Assembly (NCBI GenBank): GCA_949825065.1 | Contig: OX463864.1 | Location: forward strand, 11,273,787-11,337,786 | Source of the DNA: Odontocerum albicorne | Taxonomy: Eukaryota > Arthropoda > Insecta > Trichoptera > Odontoceridae | Length of the DNA stretch: 64,000 bases | Direction: 5' to 3' | Shown: positions 21,317-31,800 of the stretch, one piece after another | Layout: each line of letters begins with the position of its first letter | How positions within the stretch are numbered: position 1 is the first letter of the stretch | Program-made: the position numbers and the translations under genes | The notes under the pieces: model-generated | What the model saw: the letters and a program-made list of their open reading frames with translations, nothing else | Told to the model about the DNA's origin: nothing | The model's database searches: none

Positions 21317-21493
21317 ACCGTATTAGCCCGAATGTAAGACGAGGTTTTTATTTAAAAAGGCGACACGTAAATAGGGGAGTCGCCTTATATTAGAGTTTTA
21401 TTTTTCATAATGTTATAATGGTGAGGGAAATGTTTTTTTTCTCCAAAAAGCAGATAAACAAATAAGGGTCGCCCTATAGTCGGGGTAATACGG
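21317..21493. mobile_element. MITE with ~25-bp inverted ends
   Basis: The left end is accgtattagcccgaatgta. The right end read inward is accgtattaccccgactata. TA is present at both junctions (21315-21316 and about 21494-21495). Internal 'gtcgccttat' and 'gtcgccctat' are also near repeats. It disrupts the 3' block of the surrounding ~700-bp element between 'cataaa' and 'tgtat'. No transposase is encoded; TA flanks fit a Tc1/mariner-like mobiliser but do not prove it. Confidence 0.65.
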
Positions 21494-21545
21494 TATGTAT
21501 GTTTTTATAAAATTTATTGTCATGTATAAATAAATTGATGGTCAG

Positions 21546-21984
21546 GATAAAGAAGGAGAGGGTTGGTTGAAAAAAAAATGATGGTGAAAAACCAGAAAGA
21601 TACTCGATGGTGGCATCGAGTATCTTTGAAAGGAGATGAAGTATTTTGTAACTAAGTATGCGTACGACGGAATGAGTTTTATATTAACTCAAATTTATCA
21701 CAGGTGTACAAATATTTTACAAGATTACTTTGAATTGACACAATTTTATGTAAAAAGTTATTATTTGTGTTAGAAATGTTGTTATCAGATAATTACTTAA
21801 CCGGTTAATCGTTAACTGGTTGATTTTAACAGCGCTATTATGCTTCTTAATCATGAACGTGGCTTGTAAAAGAAAGATGCAAAATATTTCACTTTAGACC
21901 TCGTGTGTTAAGGCGCGTTTATATGAAATAAATAATTGAAATAAATCCAATTTGATAATTAAAAACAACTTTAGTCAAACGACA
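21546..21984. other. unassigned AT-rich sequence
   Basis: A short inverted pair 'gatactcgatggtggcatcgagtatc' (arms gatactcgatg/catcgagtatc) lies at about 21598-21624. Nothing else is recognised. Confidence 0.4.
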
Positions 21985-22430
21985 TAAATTTTTATTATAT
22001 TTATTTATTTTACACATGACAAGAAATATACACAATTTGCGAAAAAACAACAAGTAATTTAATTTGGATACACAATTTTAATGGATCTGGGTTTGTTGCC
22101 TTTCATTTGTCGTGTCCCCAGTAAACTAGGTTTTGGCCTGTATCTCACTGAGGACATATAGCATTAAAAAAATTATCGATATTTCTTTCCGATTTTGGAT
22201 TATGTAAAACCCCGTTGCACATTCTCAACCTGACAAACAGTGACACTCAATTACATATGTATACATCACGCGAAATCAAACTCCTCACACTTCATCACTC
22301 CAGACAGACTAAAACATTCATCCCATAATATACCGCATACAATCATAAAGCATAAAAAATACATATATGCAAAAATATAAAACAACAAAAAACACCACAC
22401 TCAAGAACTCACCCAAATCTCTTTTTTATT
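21985..22430 (-). mobile_element. ~700-bp family, long partial copy
   Basis: Antisense 'acatgacaagaaatatacac', 'ggatctgggtttgttgcctt', 'cgtgtccccagtaaactagg', 'accccgttgcacattctcaa' and 'tcacttcatcactccag'-like blocks follow the family order. It extends further 5' than most copies but stops before the 'gatcggagcgtgg' block. Confidence 0.7.
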
Positions 22431-22489
22431 GTATTCGTTCGTTTTATTGTATTCGTTTTGAATGTTTTTATTGTATTCGTTCGTTGCTG

Positions 22490-22835
22490 GGCCTCGTAGT
22501 TGAGGATCCCCTCGCCATCCCATCATCAATTTAGTTCGAAAGTGAGCTATTGCACACCAGCAAACTACCGGCCACACCGCTGTACTTGATCCAATGGCAC
22601 ACCGAAGTGAGACGATCGGAACACACCGCCATATTTTGTTTTCCTTTCTTGTAAAATAATAGAAATGACCGAAGTCATAGGTATCCTTAAACCACCGAAT
22701 ACTAGACGGAAAAAATGTTATTTGAGGGAGTTAGCACACTGCGAAGTTCGAAACCGCGATCTTCCGCAGGGAAATCCAGTGCTTAACGGCTATGCACATA
22801 TTGTGTTACGTTTTACCACGCGGCTATGCGCATAT
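22490..22835 (-). mobile_element. tRNA-derived SINE-3
   Basis: Co-linear with 58735-59080: 'cgttgctgggcctcgtagtt', 'caccagcaaactaccggcca', 'ccgaagtcataggtatcctt', and antisense tRNA-like sequence at the right end. On the minus strand that end gives 'gcggaagatcgcggtttcga' (B-box-like). This is two copies of one family of about 340 bp. The head lies at the right, so the element is minus-oriented. Confidence 0.65.
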
Positions 22836-22874
22836 TGTAATACACTTTTAGTGTATACAGTACAATATGGTACG

Positions 22875-22995
22875 TTTATGGCCATGTGGCGATCTCTTCC
22901 AGCTTAAACCAAACAAGAACCTTTATTTAAAAATTCTGGGAACCAACGGAAATCGTACCCGTAAGCCCCGATTTGGAAGAGAGGCGTCTTATTAA
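22875..22995 (-). mobile_element. SINE-1 antisense copy, partial
   Basis: 'gccatgtggcgatctcttcc' (tail complement), 'ttctgggaaccaacggaaat' and 'gaggcgtcttattaac' correspond to the tail, body and head of SINE-1 in reverse. Confidence 0.5.
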
Positions 22996-23465
22996 CAAAG
23001 CGATGGAGATTATTTATTAAATTTCATAATATAATCTAAAACTCAATTTCGTCAAGAATAAGTTAACGAATAAAGGAACTATTCCACGAACCACTTTGTT
23101 TTTGGCTTATTTGAAATATATTAACAAATTTTAATCTTATTTTTGAGAACATATCAAGTAAGTGAAATAAGTATTTTGTAGTTCAATACGGTCTCATTAT
23201 TTTTCATTTTATACAAACCTATACAAATCAGTGCGGTACATTATCTGCAAACAAGTAACAAGTGGGTTGGGTTTTATTTTCCAAATGAACGTGCATTTGT
23301 TCAATGTATTTACCAATAAAACAATTGCAAAATATTTAAAAAAATATCGTTAAGGGTGATAGGAACAAAATAAAAACCTATTTTGCAAAGAATATCTGGT
23401 GTTACAATGTATAATAGAGTAAGTAATAACCGGATTAGGGATAATTATTTGTTTAAGTCGGATAT
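22996..23465. other. unassigned AT-rich sequence
   Basis: No repeat, exon or motif is recognised. Confidence 0.4.
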
Positions 23466-23469
23466 TACG

Positions 23470-23800
23470 AGTATAAATAGAATCTAGAAAATAATATTTA
23501 GATGGTTTGAACATGTAAATAAAATAACTTCTGAAAGACTTACATCACAAATACACATCTCTGGAATGAATAGCGTGAGAGGAAGAGGGAGGTCGAGGAA
23601 AGAATGAAAGGACATCGTTTAGATCGAGGGGAAAGGTAAGACGCATGAAAAATAGAGAGGGGTGTATAACAAAACATATTAGTGTGGATGAGTCAAAGGC
23701 TGTTTGTGTGATTAGGAAGATGTGGATACCTATCCTCTCTGCTTACCTCAAGAGAGATATGCTGCGATGGCGTGTACGTATATGGAACGTTCAATTGTCG
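23470..23800 (+). pseudogene. non-LTR family A ORF2 C-terminus, relic
   Basis: A plus-strand frame starting near 23479 reads RWFEH...SERLTSQIHISG...RGRGRSRK before a stop. After a frame change, 23648-23765 reads NREGCITKHISVDESKAVCV and then W-PILSAYL-RD. This matches the order RWFGH-ERMNE-RGRTRK-W...CMRRCMDV-EA-YVCRDR-W-ILSAYP in the copy at 54955-55340. This is the basic region and terminal end downstream of the reverse transcriptase. It is disabled by stops and frameshifts. Confidence 0.7.
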
Positions 23801-24149
23801 AGTACAAACGTTTTCGCTACTGTCTCATTAAATCGGGGTCGACTCTCTTTGTTTACACGTACCGTGTACTCGGTCAAGTGACACGGTACTGCAGATTACT
23901 AAATTGATCCGGTATAAATGATAAATTAAGTTAGTAAATAATCCAGTGTACGAGTATCTCTACTCTACCACGTGGCTTCCTCACTACGAGGGGAACTTTT
24001 CTCGCCGCTACATTCGATGTATGTAAACACTTGATAATAGAGATGAGTGACGAGTTTGTAGGCGAACGCATGAATTAAGGTTTGCATCAAACTGGACTAT
24101 ACACGAATGTTGATCAAAAATTAACGAAAACTTTTTAATTTCGTTGCTG

Positions 24150-24430
24150 TTAACATAAAGAATATCATTCTGAGATGGTTTGGGCACGTGGAACAAGAAT
24201 GAATGAAGAAAGTCTAAGAAAACAAGAACAGCGCAAATATAAGTAGAAGACGAGGAAGAAAAATTAGATCAAGTGAATGATATTTTGAAATAAGGAAAGT
24301 AAGAAGTAAGTAAATTGTAGGAACAGTGATATAAATGTGGAAAGATGAAATATGTGTATCGGAAAGGCTAGTGCACAGTCCTTTCTGCCTACTCCAACAG
24401 GGAAACGGCGTGATGGCATATATGTGCTTA
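24150..24430 (+). pseudogene. non-LTR family A ORF2 C-terminus, relic
   Basis: The frame near 24160 reads IILRWFGHVEQ followed by a stop. Later 'cggaaaggctagtgcacagt' and 'cctactccaacagggaaac' encode the degraded CRDR...LSAY end. Only 3' sequence is present. Confidence 0.65.
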
Positions 24431-24485
24431 AATCTCCATTTATTATATTACTGACTTGTTAGTTTGGCTACTTTTCCTCGACTTT

Positions 24486-24596
24486 GATTTTGTAATCTAA
24501 GAAAAATTGATTTTATAATCTAAGAAAAACTGATTTTATAATCTAAGAATAATTGATTTTATAACCTAAAAAAATTTGATTTTATAATCTTTTAAT
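24486..24596. repeat. 23-bp tandem repeat (5 copies)
   Basis: Unit aatctaagaaaaattgattt plus tat; starts at 24494 and 24517 give 23 bp. It is AT-rich and non-coding. Confidence 0.85.
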
Positions 24597-24599
24597 TTT

Positions 24600-25105
24600 A
24601 ATCTATCTTAATAAAGTTTCTTACGTATGACTTGATTGTTAATTTGGTATGAACGCATCTTTATTTCACGTTCGACATCGAAGCTCACAACTAACGTTAA
24701 ATCCAAAACTCGTTTGAATCGTAAAGATATTGAAATCATAGAAGAAAATCCCCGCTTTTGCTACAATATGGAAAAAAGTATTCACGCAAGAAATGTACCG
24801 CTAGACTACGAACCCAACACCAGCGAAACGGGTTTGTTTTACCGTAGCTCTAATGATTTTCTTTTGTAATGTCGAGGCCTTTATAAATTATCTTTAGTTT
24901 TTGCTACATGACCATTAAACTAAACTTAGTGATTTTACGAAGTTTCCAGTGATTCTGAACATTTTATTAATGTAAACAGATATCCTGTAATGACTAAAAC
25001 TAGGTACATACAGGTACATACATACATACATACAGTTACACCGTTTGACTGTTAAGGATAGCACAGTGGACTGGGCGTGAAACTTATATACCACATCCAT
25101 ACATC
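24600..25105. other. unassigned sequence
   Basis: A plus frame of 77 residues at 24636-24869 has moderately protein-like composition (it includes NPRFCYNMEKSIHARNVPLD). It has no recognised domain and no convincing splice context. A short 'catacatacatac' run lies at about 25018-25033. Confidence 0.3.
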
Positions 25106-25109
25106 TTCT

Positions 25110-25300
25110 TGACGACTTATGGTATAAGACCTAGTTGTTGTACATTCATTTATGTCATAACTCACATTTTATTTAAAAGGATTCCAGCTTAGTTTTCACT
25201 TAAAGCCCCTTTAACACGTTTTTGGTTGATTGTAATATATTGACTGATTGAATAAACCCGCTAGACTGTGCTGTATATAACGTAAGTTATGTACAATATA
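25110..25300 (+). mobile_element. SINE-1 copy, degenerate
   Basis: 'gacgacttatggtataagac' (head), 'aaaaggattccagcttagtt' and 'tttttggttgattgtaatat' (tail) are in family order. Confidence 0.5.
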
Positions 25301-25644
25301 ACCACACTATTTTTCTTTCTTTTGTATTAATACAGTATTCTATAGGGTAGCTCAATAAGAACTGCAAGTTTAAATCAATTTAACAAAAGTAGTTTTTTTT
25401 AATGTTCATATTTATTGATATCAATGTAATAAGTGCACATAGGAATTATGTGTAAATTTATACTAGCCAAATAGCTACCTCGGCTCCTGTTACAGATGAC
25501 GACTCTTTGAACCAAATTTTCAATAACGGATTTACATAAATAGATACGTACATCTGCACTGACACGAGTGATGTCGAATTTAAGGTCCTCGATGATTTTT
25601 TCGGATTCTTGGCGTACACAAAAAAATCAAAATGAGTTAAATCA

Positions 25645-25845
25645 ACGATCGTGGCGGCTAATTTATATCCTCAGTGAGATACAAGCAAAAGCCTAGTTTA
25701 CGGGGGACATAACAAATGAAAGGCAACAAACCCAGATCCTTTAAAATTGTATGTCCAAATTAAATTACCTGTTGTTTTTTTCGCAAATTATGTATATTTC
25801 TTGTCATGTGTAAAATAAAATAAAATAAAATTAAATTAATATTTC
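25645..25845 (+). mobile_element. ~700-bp family copy inserted in transposase
   Basis: It starts at 'cagtgagatacaagcaaaag' (5'-truncated) and ends with 'ttgtcatgtgtaaaataaaa' in an (AAAAT)n-type tail. It splits the transposase frame at the residues following RRGNIN. A 5' truncation plus simple 3' tail indicates retroposition. Target duplication cannot be delimited because both flanks are A/T-only (taattta and ttaaattaa). Confidence 0.75.
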
Positions 25846-26035
25846 CACGACGAGAAATTACACGGTTGGAGAACTTTTCCTGCAATAAAGCCATTGTTTC
25901 ATCATCAGTATAAAAAGTAGCACCATCCTGCTGGAACCACATATTTTCTAAGTTCAAATCATTCAATTGATGCCAAAAAAACGTCTGAATCATGTCACAA
26001 TATCGATTTCTATTGACCGAAGGTATTATTTCATA

Positions 26036-26209
26036 GGGTGCCGCAACAAAAACTGAAATTAAAATTTTGACACTTTTTTTTAGCTGTCAAACGTATAATA
26101 TTTATAATGAACACACATCATGTATATTACCTATAAATTAATTATACAGTCATACACGATTGCAGAACTTAATTTTAATTTAAAATTGCAGTTCTTGTTG
26201 CGCCACCCT
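26036..26209. mobile_element. ~174-bp MITE sharing mariner ends
   Basis: Left end gggtgccgcaacaaaaactg and inward right end gggtggcgcaacaagaactg (one extra A outside) with TA at both sides. Its ends resemble the left end of the surrounding relic (25345). It is either a nested MITE or the product of an internal deletion that duplicated an end. Confidence 0.55.
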
Positions 26210-26344
26210 TATTTTAAATGCTTCTCATTTGACCTTCTTTTAAAATTGAATGCGCTTCATCAAATCACGTTTCCTACGATTTACTAATTCCACGCACAAT
26301 ATGCACTTCAAAATAATGTGATATTAGGGCAACATCTGCGTTTA

Positions 26345-26600
26345 GTTTAATCTTTTTTTTTTCATTGGATGATATACACGTTGGTGCGCTTTGCGGTCCA
26401 TGAGATTTCTTTGTTCTTCCTTACCATATCTGCTACTCACATTTGTACTATATATTTGTTTTGTGAATCTTTTTTTATTCATCCGTTCTGCATGACCAAA
26501 CCATCTCCGAGTGATCTTTTTTATTTCACTCAACACATCAATCTTAAGATCCCATCACATTAATCACTTCGTTCCATATTCTGTCATATGAGTACATGGA
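26345..26600 (-). pseudogene. non-LTR family A ORF2 C-terminal relic
   Basis: The minus frame 26342-26536 reads IKKITRRWFGHAERMNKKRF, then TKQIYSTNVSSRYGKEEQRN, the same WFGH-ERM-TKQIY-SGRRG region as the other copies. Upstream ORF2-like sequence appears again at 27190-27340 (antisense 'ttccacgcccaaatttcact'), separated by a Penelope-like inverted repeat. Confidence 0.7.
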
Positions 26601-26694
26601 ATTAAAAATATAGGAAATACAAATAAATTTATATTTAATATTTTTTTCTTGAATCTTCGAAAAGACTAAAGTTTCATTTTGTGGTGCCATGTTT

Positions 26695-27122
26695 TATGTA
26701 AAAGGAAAAATAAGTAAAAAAAAACTTATTTTATGTTTTTGTGTTCACCACAGGATTATTTTTATCTAAATTAAGTCTATGGTAAATATCATCAACAACC
26801 AAACCAATTTTAATAATAGCCTTCTGCTTAATATGTTTCCTATTTAAAATCCCCCTCCCTTGGATATCCATACCCTAGCCTGCCCGAAAGATTCATTTTC
26901 ATTTTTTCCCCGCCCCATTTACCATTGAATCACATCTCTCCCCCTACCTCATTCCTCTTATATTATTTACACTTGTACAGGAAATATATTTTTGGCAGTT
27001 TAGTTTATTTTGCACCTGAAGACAGTGGTCTTCGAAACCGGTAGTAAACCCAAAAAGAAACCTGTGGTGAACACAAAAAAATGTAAAATAAATTTTTTAT
27101 TTACTTATTTTTCCTTTTACGT
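26695..27122. repeat. long inverted repeat with Penelope-like core
   Basis: Arms of about 60 bp at 26695-26754 and 27061-27122 ('aaaaggaaaaataagtaaa' ... 'gtgttcaccacagg' and its complement) flank about 300 bp. Just before the right arm is 'cctgaagacagtggtcttcg' followed by 'aaaccggtag', the same kind of core placed beside the arm as in the modules at 4369 and 33440. The middle is CT-rich without a coding frame. Confidence 0.6.
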
Positions 27123-27189
27123 TATATTTAATCAATTAATAGGCTGTATTGAAATATTTACCAACAATATAATGCTCTCTTAAGACTAA

Positions 27190-27345
27190 ACATACTAGCC
27201 TTAAGTTCATATCAATCTTTAAACACTTCATTTAGTATCCCATCATTCCTTGTCACCCCACATAGTTTTTCAGTTCACGCATTTCTTACCTGTTGCCAGC
27301 TTTTCCACGCCCAAATTTCACTCCCGTATATCAAAGTTCTATTAA
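27190..27345 (-). mobile_element. non-LTR family A fragment, upstream coding part
   Basis: Antisense 'cttaagttcatatcaatctt', 'cacttcatttagtatcccat' and 'tttcactcccgtatatcaaa' match the upstream part of the copy at 16740-16900. It probably continues the fragment at 26345-26600. Confidence 0.5.
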
Positions 27346-27800
27346 TATATTGATTATTATAACAGAAATAATGTACATCTAAAAAAGTACTGAGTCATTG
27401 AGCTTAGTCTAGAATTAGAAACTAGATTTTCTGAAGGAATATAAATATTTCACAATTTTGTGTGCAATAAATATGTTGAATAACAATATTAAACTGTGAG
27501 TTTTCTTGGAAGTGTTCCCAGTGTGCTGTTATGACCCAGATTTTTACGTCACGTCGCGTTTTAGGCTTCTGTGTGCTATTTTTTAAGCTCGCATATTTTT
27601 ACTTTGTGCATTTTGCACATGCCAAAAAACGTAACTCAGGTATGCAACTACAACAAATTTTAATATAGTTATTTTTTTTAATCAAGGAGTTTCTTGCTGT
27701 AATAATAATACAACTTCGCTTATGCAAAGGCAGCAAAATAATTGACAGAACAAAATATAAAATTATTTTCATCCACTCGTATGGGACTCTTTCAAGGGCA
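27346..27800. other. unassigned AT-rich sequence
   Basis: Nothing recognised. A slightly GC-richer part at 27520-27600 has no motif I can name. Confidence 0.4.
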
Positions 27801-27804
27801 ATGC

Positions 27805-28105
27805 TAGAAATCGTGGCCGAGAGACAATATGGTCTTCGGCACCAGTAATTGGGCCCGAGGGTTTAAAAAAACACTGGAGCTGGCCATTTACTCCCAGTTT
27901 GCCTTCGTACGTATTGGGAATACGTCCGCACGTGAATAGGTAACAATATTTGCAAATTTTTAGCCCGCGGGTACCTTGTTATCTGAAAAATCTTTAACTA
28001 TACTGGGAGCCTTTTTTTATTCGGGTTTAATTACCACCGGGAATTGATCCCGAAACATCCAAGTGAAAGGCTTGCGTTTTGCTAACTATGTCAAGAAGGT
28101 TACTT
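27805..28105 (-). mobile_element. SINE-1b/SINE-2-like antisense copy
   Basis: 'gagacaatatggtcttcggc', 'gtattgggaatacgtccgca' and 'cgtgaataggtaacaatatt' are the complement of the SINE-1b tail region. The right side (gggaattgatcccgaaacat, ttgctaactatgtcaagaag) is the complement of a tRNA-like head with a B box. One diverged element of about 300 bp. Confidence 0.5.
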
Positions 28106-28395
28106 TATATTTTATGAGCTTATCCTTACCACTAAATACTCGTAATTGTATTTATTCTATTATTGTAAACGAGACTTCATTGCACATTTTAAGATGAGCC
28201 TTTATTTAGATTAGATTCATCGTGCAAAGTGCAAACTAAATTATCTGTTTCTTTTTTCAAATGATTAGTTACTACTTTTGGTATCAAATATAAATCTTCA
28301 AAAATAAATATCTTAAATTTCAGTCATTTTCCTTTCATAGAAAATAAAATCTTGCTTTATTTACTTATTCTTCAACGCATGCTCATTGCTAAACG
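28106..28395. other. unassigned AT-rich sequence
   Basis: No recognised features. Confidence 0.4.
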
Positions 28396-28399
28396 TCGT

Positions 28400-28640
28400 A
28401 GTCTTCTGCCATGCTTCAAACTTGGCGCATCTCCTGTCCTTCTCGGTCCTAGATCATGTTTAATGCAGCTCTTATAGAGGATCCTATTAACACCTTTATT
28501 TGACAGTACACCTTCCCTCAACTACCTTAAGGTCACTGGCTTATCCAGACTTATCATTAATTCTAGCAACATGCTCAAAGTACGTTAGGGTTCTTATTCT
28601 ACGTGTTGTCTAAAGAATTTTGGTGCCTCGTGATTTTTAG
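28400..28640 (-). mobile_element. probable non-LTR 3' fragment (family C-like)
   Basis: Shares 'tcctattaacacctttattt' and neighbouring phrases (tctcggtcctagatcatgtt versus cccggtccagggtatcttga) with 30235-30450 and, more loosely, with 29195-29440. Such antisense phrases are typical of RTE-like LINE ends in insect genomes. No frame is intact. Confidence 0.4.
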
Positions 28641-29190
28641 ATGATAGGGGCATTAGTATGCCTAGCAGTCGTTTACTTATGAGATTTAACCTGTACACCG
28701 CGTTAAAAATCAAATTCCACGAGTCCTGTGCGCGGCACAATTTCGGTGTTTTTTAATTTCTAAGTTTAAACGCGTATTTTGTTTAGAACCACTGATATTT
28801 AATTACACCACCAAGTAAACATGACATTCAAGTAATTTTCTGATAATAAATAATAGTCATTACTCTTAAGGGGGACTCATTAAATAAAGGAGATAAACTA
28901 AACATTACGTAAAATACACAAAGGAATGCTACAGATCAGATCACAGGCATTTGTGCTTCCCGCGAGGAACACGTTAAACATGTTTTACAATTCTTAACAT
29001 GTTTTATTTAAGGGAGTTCTAACTTTTATCTTAACTTGCTTTAAATCTTTCATAATGCTTATTTAATTTTACTGTAAATCTTAAAAAAGCTTTCGTGTAT
29101 ATTGAAAAAATATATTATATTATAGTTTTAGCTTTACATGACTATAAATCATATTTATCTCTATTGAGATGATGTGTTCTTAGTCGTGAT
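28641..29190. other. unassigned AT-rich sequence
   Basis: No features beyond A/T runs. Confidence 0.4.
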
Positions 29191-29194
29191 GTTC

Positions 29195-29440
29195 ACATCT
29201 GAATATCTTGGTCCTCGGATGATCTAGAATCGGGAAGATGATTCACCTCCATTCTTCTCGGTCTTGAACCCTTATGATTGCAACACTCAACAAGGAACAC
29301 GTCATCTGTTTTATTAAGTCTATCCACCTTATTGGAGTTATTCTCCATGCTTTCAGCCCTTCAACATTTCCAATTACTTCCAACTTCTCAAAACTCTCTT
29401 TATTTTTTCAAATAACATGTCCTAAGAATAAATGTATTTT
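29195..29440 (-). mobile_element. probable non-LTR 3' fragment
   Basis: 'attaagtctatccaccttat', 'caacatttccaattacttcc' and 'ataacatgtcctaagaataa' look like the antisense of a LINE ORF2 end, and the block is loosely co-linear with 28400-28640. Degenerate. Confidence 0.4.
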
Positions 29441-29859
29441 CTTTCTACTGGTGATGTTAGTCTAAATAAACAGGTTTCCTTACTTTCCATATTATTTATT
29501 ATAACACACAAGAGGAAATAAAAAAAAAACAATTACACTAAAACAAAAGTGTCAAAAATTTATTAAATGTATTATTTTTCCAAAAACACGCTTCAATTTA
29601 TAGTATCGTGGCATATTAAATCGCAATGATCATTTTTATAAGAAAAAAAATGAAAAATAAATATTTCGTTGTAGCAGTTACATCTAATGTGTGCGTTTGT
29701 GCATTTTTATTGCCCTGCGCTTTCGGCGCGTGCTGGTGTAAAAATAGCAGCCAAAAAAAAATCAAGGTCTTCGCATTTCCTGATGCAACGGAAAAAATGC
29801 ATTTTAACTTGTGGAGCAAGTTTTATTAATTCTTTTATACACGGTTTCTCTGCGTGTTT

Positions 29860-30045
29860 GATTCTCGGATTTAGTTTTCGGCAGGATCCACGACTGTTTT
29901 CTTTCATGACGTTTTTTTTTATCCGCATTCAGTTTTCAACAGGATTTACGACTGTTTTCTTTCATGACGTTTTTTTTATCCGGATTCAGTTATCAACAGA
30001 ATTCACGACTGTTTTATTTCAAGACGTTTTTTTAATTAGAATTCA
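29860..30045. repeat. ~57-bp tandem triplication
   Basis: Three copies with 'acgactgttt' at 29890, 29948 and 30005, followed by 'ctttcatgacgttttttt' and 'ttcagttttcaacagg'. A plus-strand frame (29687-30157) stays open through it and reads FFHDVFF-type repeats; this is likely incidental. Confidence 0.85.
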
Positions 30046-30234
30046 CTTGTACTTATATTTTGTTATGTCTGCATTATACATCTTTTACTCGTATTTTCAC
30101 GAGATTTTCAATGAATTTTTTCATTTGATTTTTCATCTGTCAACACTTAAAATATAAAGAAAGCCCTTCAGATCCTTTATGGAGTAAAATAATTAAATAC
30201 TAGAAGATTATCACGAATTTTCAATAAATCTTCT

Positions 30235-30450
30235 TCGCGTCTTCAATCTTAGTCCTCCGCTATGTCTTGAACTCGGCGCGACATCTGTTTCCATCCCACC
30301 CGGTCCAGGGTATCTTGAATGCAGTGCTTAAGAATTCCGTTAACACCTTTATTTGATTCAACCATCTCATAGGACCTCTTCTTGTTCACCTTTCCTCCAC
30401 TGTTCCCTTGATCACCAAATTCACTAGACTTTTATTTTTTTTTGTTAGTT
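30235..30450 (-). mobile_element. probable non-LTR 3' fragment
   Basis: Shares 'ccgttaacacctttatttga' and adjacent segments with 28400-28640. A short SINE-1 tail complement ('atcttccagccaacc') follows at about 30598-30612. Confidence 0.4.
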
Positions 30451-30938
30451 TTTCTTTTGATGCATGTTGTATAAAATTACAAATATAAATTAAGAACACA
30501 GTTTTTTAAGTGTACTGTATTCAGACATCGTTTTTAATACAGCGTATAGTTTACTAAACAGTGTATACAATAGAAGGTTTATTTTCCATTACCAATATCT
30601 TCCAGCCAACCATTAATTTTTACAAATGTTTTTTGGTTATATTGTAAAAGATTGACATTCTCTTTTTTTCAAGTACTATGCCCGATCCCGCTAATGTTAG
30701 CGCCCACTCTTGAGGAAATATTTCTGTCTTTAGCGACACGGAACAGCTCCTCAACTGTCTGAATAACCATTTGTGATTGTTGCGTAATCAAAACACCTTA
30801 TAACACGCAGACCCTCAATTTCACCCATCAATATGAATTTTACAACGTGGTATTTTACTCGTCTATATGACCCAGATGGGCATTTGTCTATAAAAAACGA
30901 AACATAAGAAATGGAAATAAATATTTAATACCCAAAAA

Positions 30939-31682
30939 ATGTAGGATGGTCCCTGTGACGTTTGAAATGTCACGTCTCAAAGGGATGGGATAAAATCGAT
31001 TTTTTTTTACAAATCGAACCGTTTTTTACAGGACAAACTGTCCATAGGACTTCCTCAGGTCTCGAAGCCGTTGAGTTAACCTCTCAACGCCTAAATAAAC
31101 TACATTATGCTAGAAAAAACGTAGGATGGTCCTTGTGACATTTGAAATGTCATGTCTCAAAAGGATGGGGTAAAATCGTTTTTTTTTTACAAATCGAATC
31201 GTTTTTTTTATAAATCGAAAAATAGTTTTTCTCTAAACTGATGTTTTAATTCCTAATTTTCATTATACTGACTTTCGAATGTATTGTATGATTTGTATAT
31301 ATCTTTAAATAGGCCAAGATCCACTACGAATTAATACTAATTACGAACATTTAATTTTATGTATTGTATAAAAAAATCGAAAATCGAACTATCGTATACC
31401 CCACCCCATCTCTAGACAATGCAGACTAACGTAGTGACTTTTGACGAACGTCGCCAAATATTATTTGATTTTAACAAACTTACATATTTTTGCTAATTTG
31501 TAACAAGATGTATTAATTTGTCATTATTGTTAGTTTTATGTAATGTATTTACCTAAATAACTTGCTTTTTATTAGAATCGAGGCTTATATTAAAGTTGAT
31601 AAAATAATTAAAATTACTGAACGTCGTTACAAGGTTGTATTGGGGCGAATTTGTGAACTGTCACAGGGACCATGCTACATTT
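30939..31682. mobile_element. inverted-repeat DNA element, ~744 bp
   Basis: The left end aatgtaggatggtccctgtg (plus ac) and the inward right end aatgtagcatggtccctgtg match in 21 of 22 bases. A second copy of the left end plus about 90 bp lies inside at about 31118-31215, so the left part is tandemly duplicated (period about 185 bp). Both units contain 'gaaatgtcacgtctcaaa'-type sequence and 'tacaaatcgaa'. No transposase frame and no clear target duplication. Confidence 0.65.
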
Positions 31683-31760
31683 CCTCTAGTATAATTACAA
31701 AATAATGATAACAACATATATATAAATGGAGGCACTATTGGGAAAATATGCTGTTTTTTA

Positions 31761-31800
31761 ACACGCAGTTTGAAACATAGAGATGTTTCAAACTGCGTGT
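31761..31800. repeat. perfect 17-bp hairpin with extra direct repeats
   Basis: acacgcagtttgaaaca and its exact complement are separated by six bases (tagaga). Three further 'gtgtttcaaa' direct repeats follow up to about 31840. Confidence 0.85.

Larger units (their letters stand above)
25345..26209 (-). mobile_element. Tc1/mariner-superfamily relic with nested insertions
   Basis: The left end gggtagctcaataagaactg and the inward-read right end gggtggcgcaacaagaactg are inverted repeats flanked by TA. The minus strand carries transposase pieces. 25830-26030 reads FFWHQLNDLNLENMWFQQDG, then ALLQEKFSNRVISRRGNIN; WFQQDGA is the second acidic motif region. 25380-25640 reads the C-terminal IIEDLKFDI...RGSYLA tail. 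Between GNIN and the following DLTHFDFF stretch (third acidic region) lies a ~700-family copy (25645-25845). A small MITE with the same ends occupies 26036-26209. The coding is broken by these insertions, frameshifts and missing N-terminal sequence. Confidence 0.7.

Noticed and set aside
29687..30157. 156-residue plus-strand gene
   Set aside because: The frame is dominated by a 57-bp triplication and Phe-rich AT sequence.
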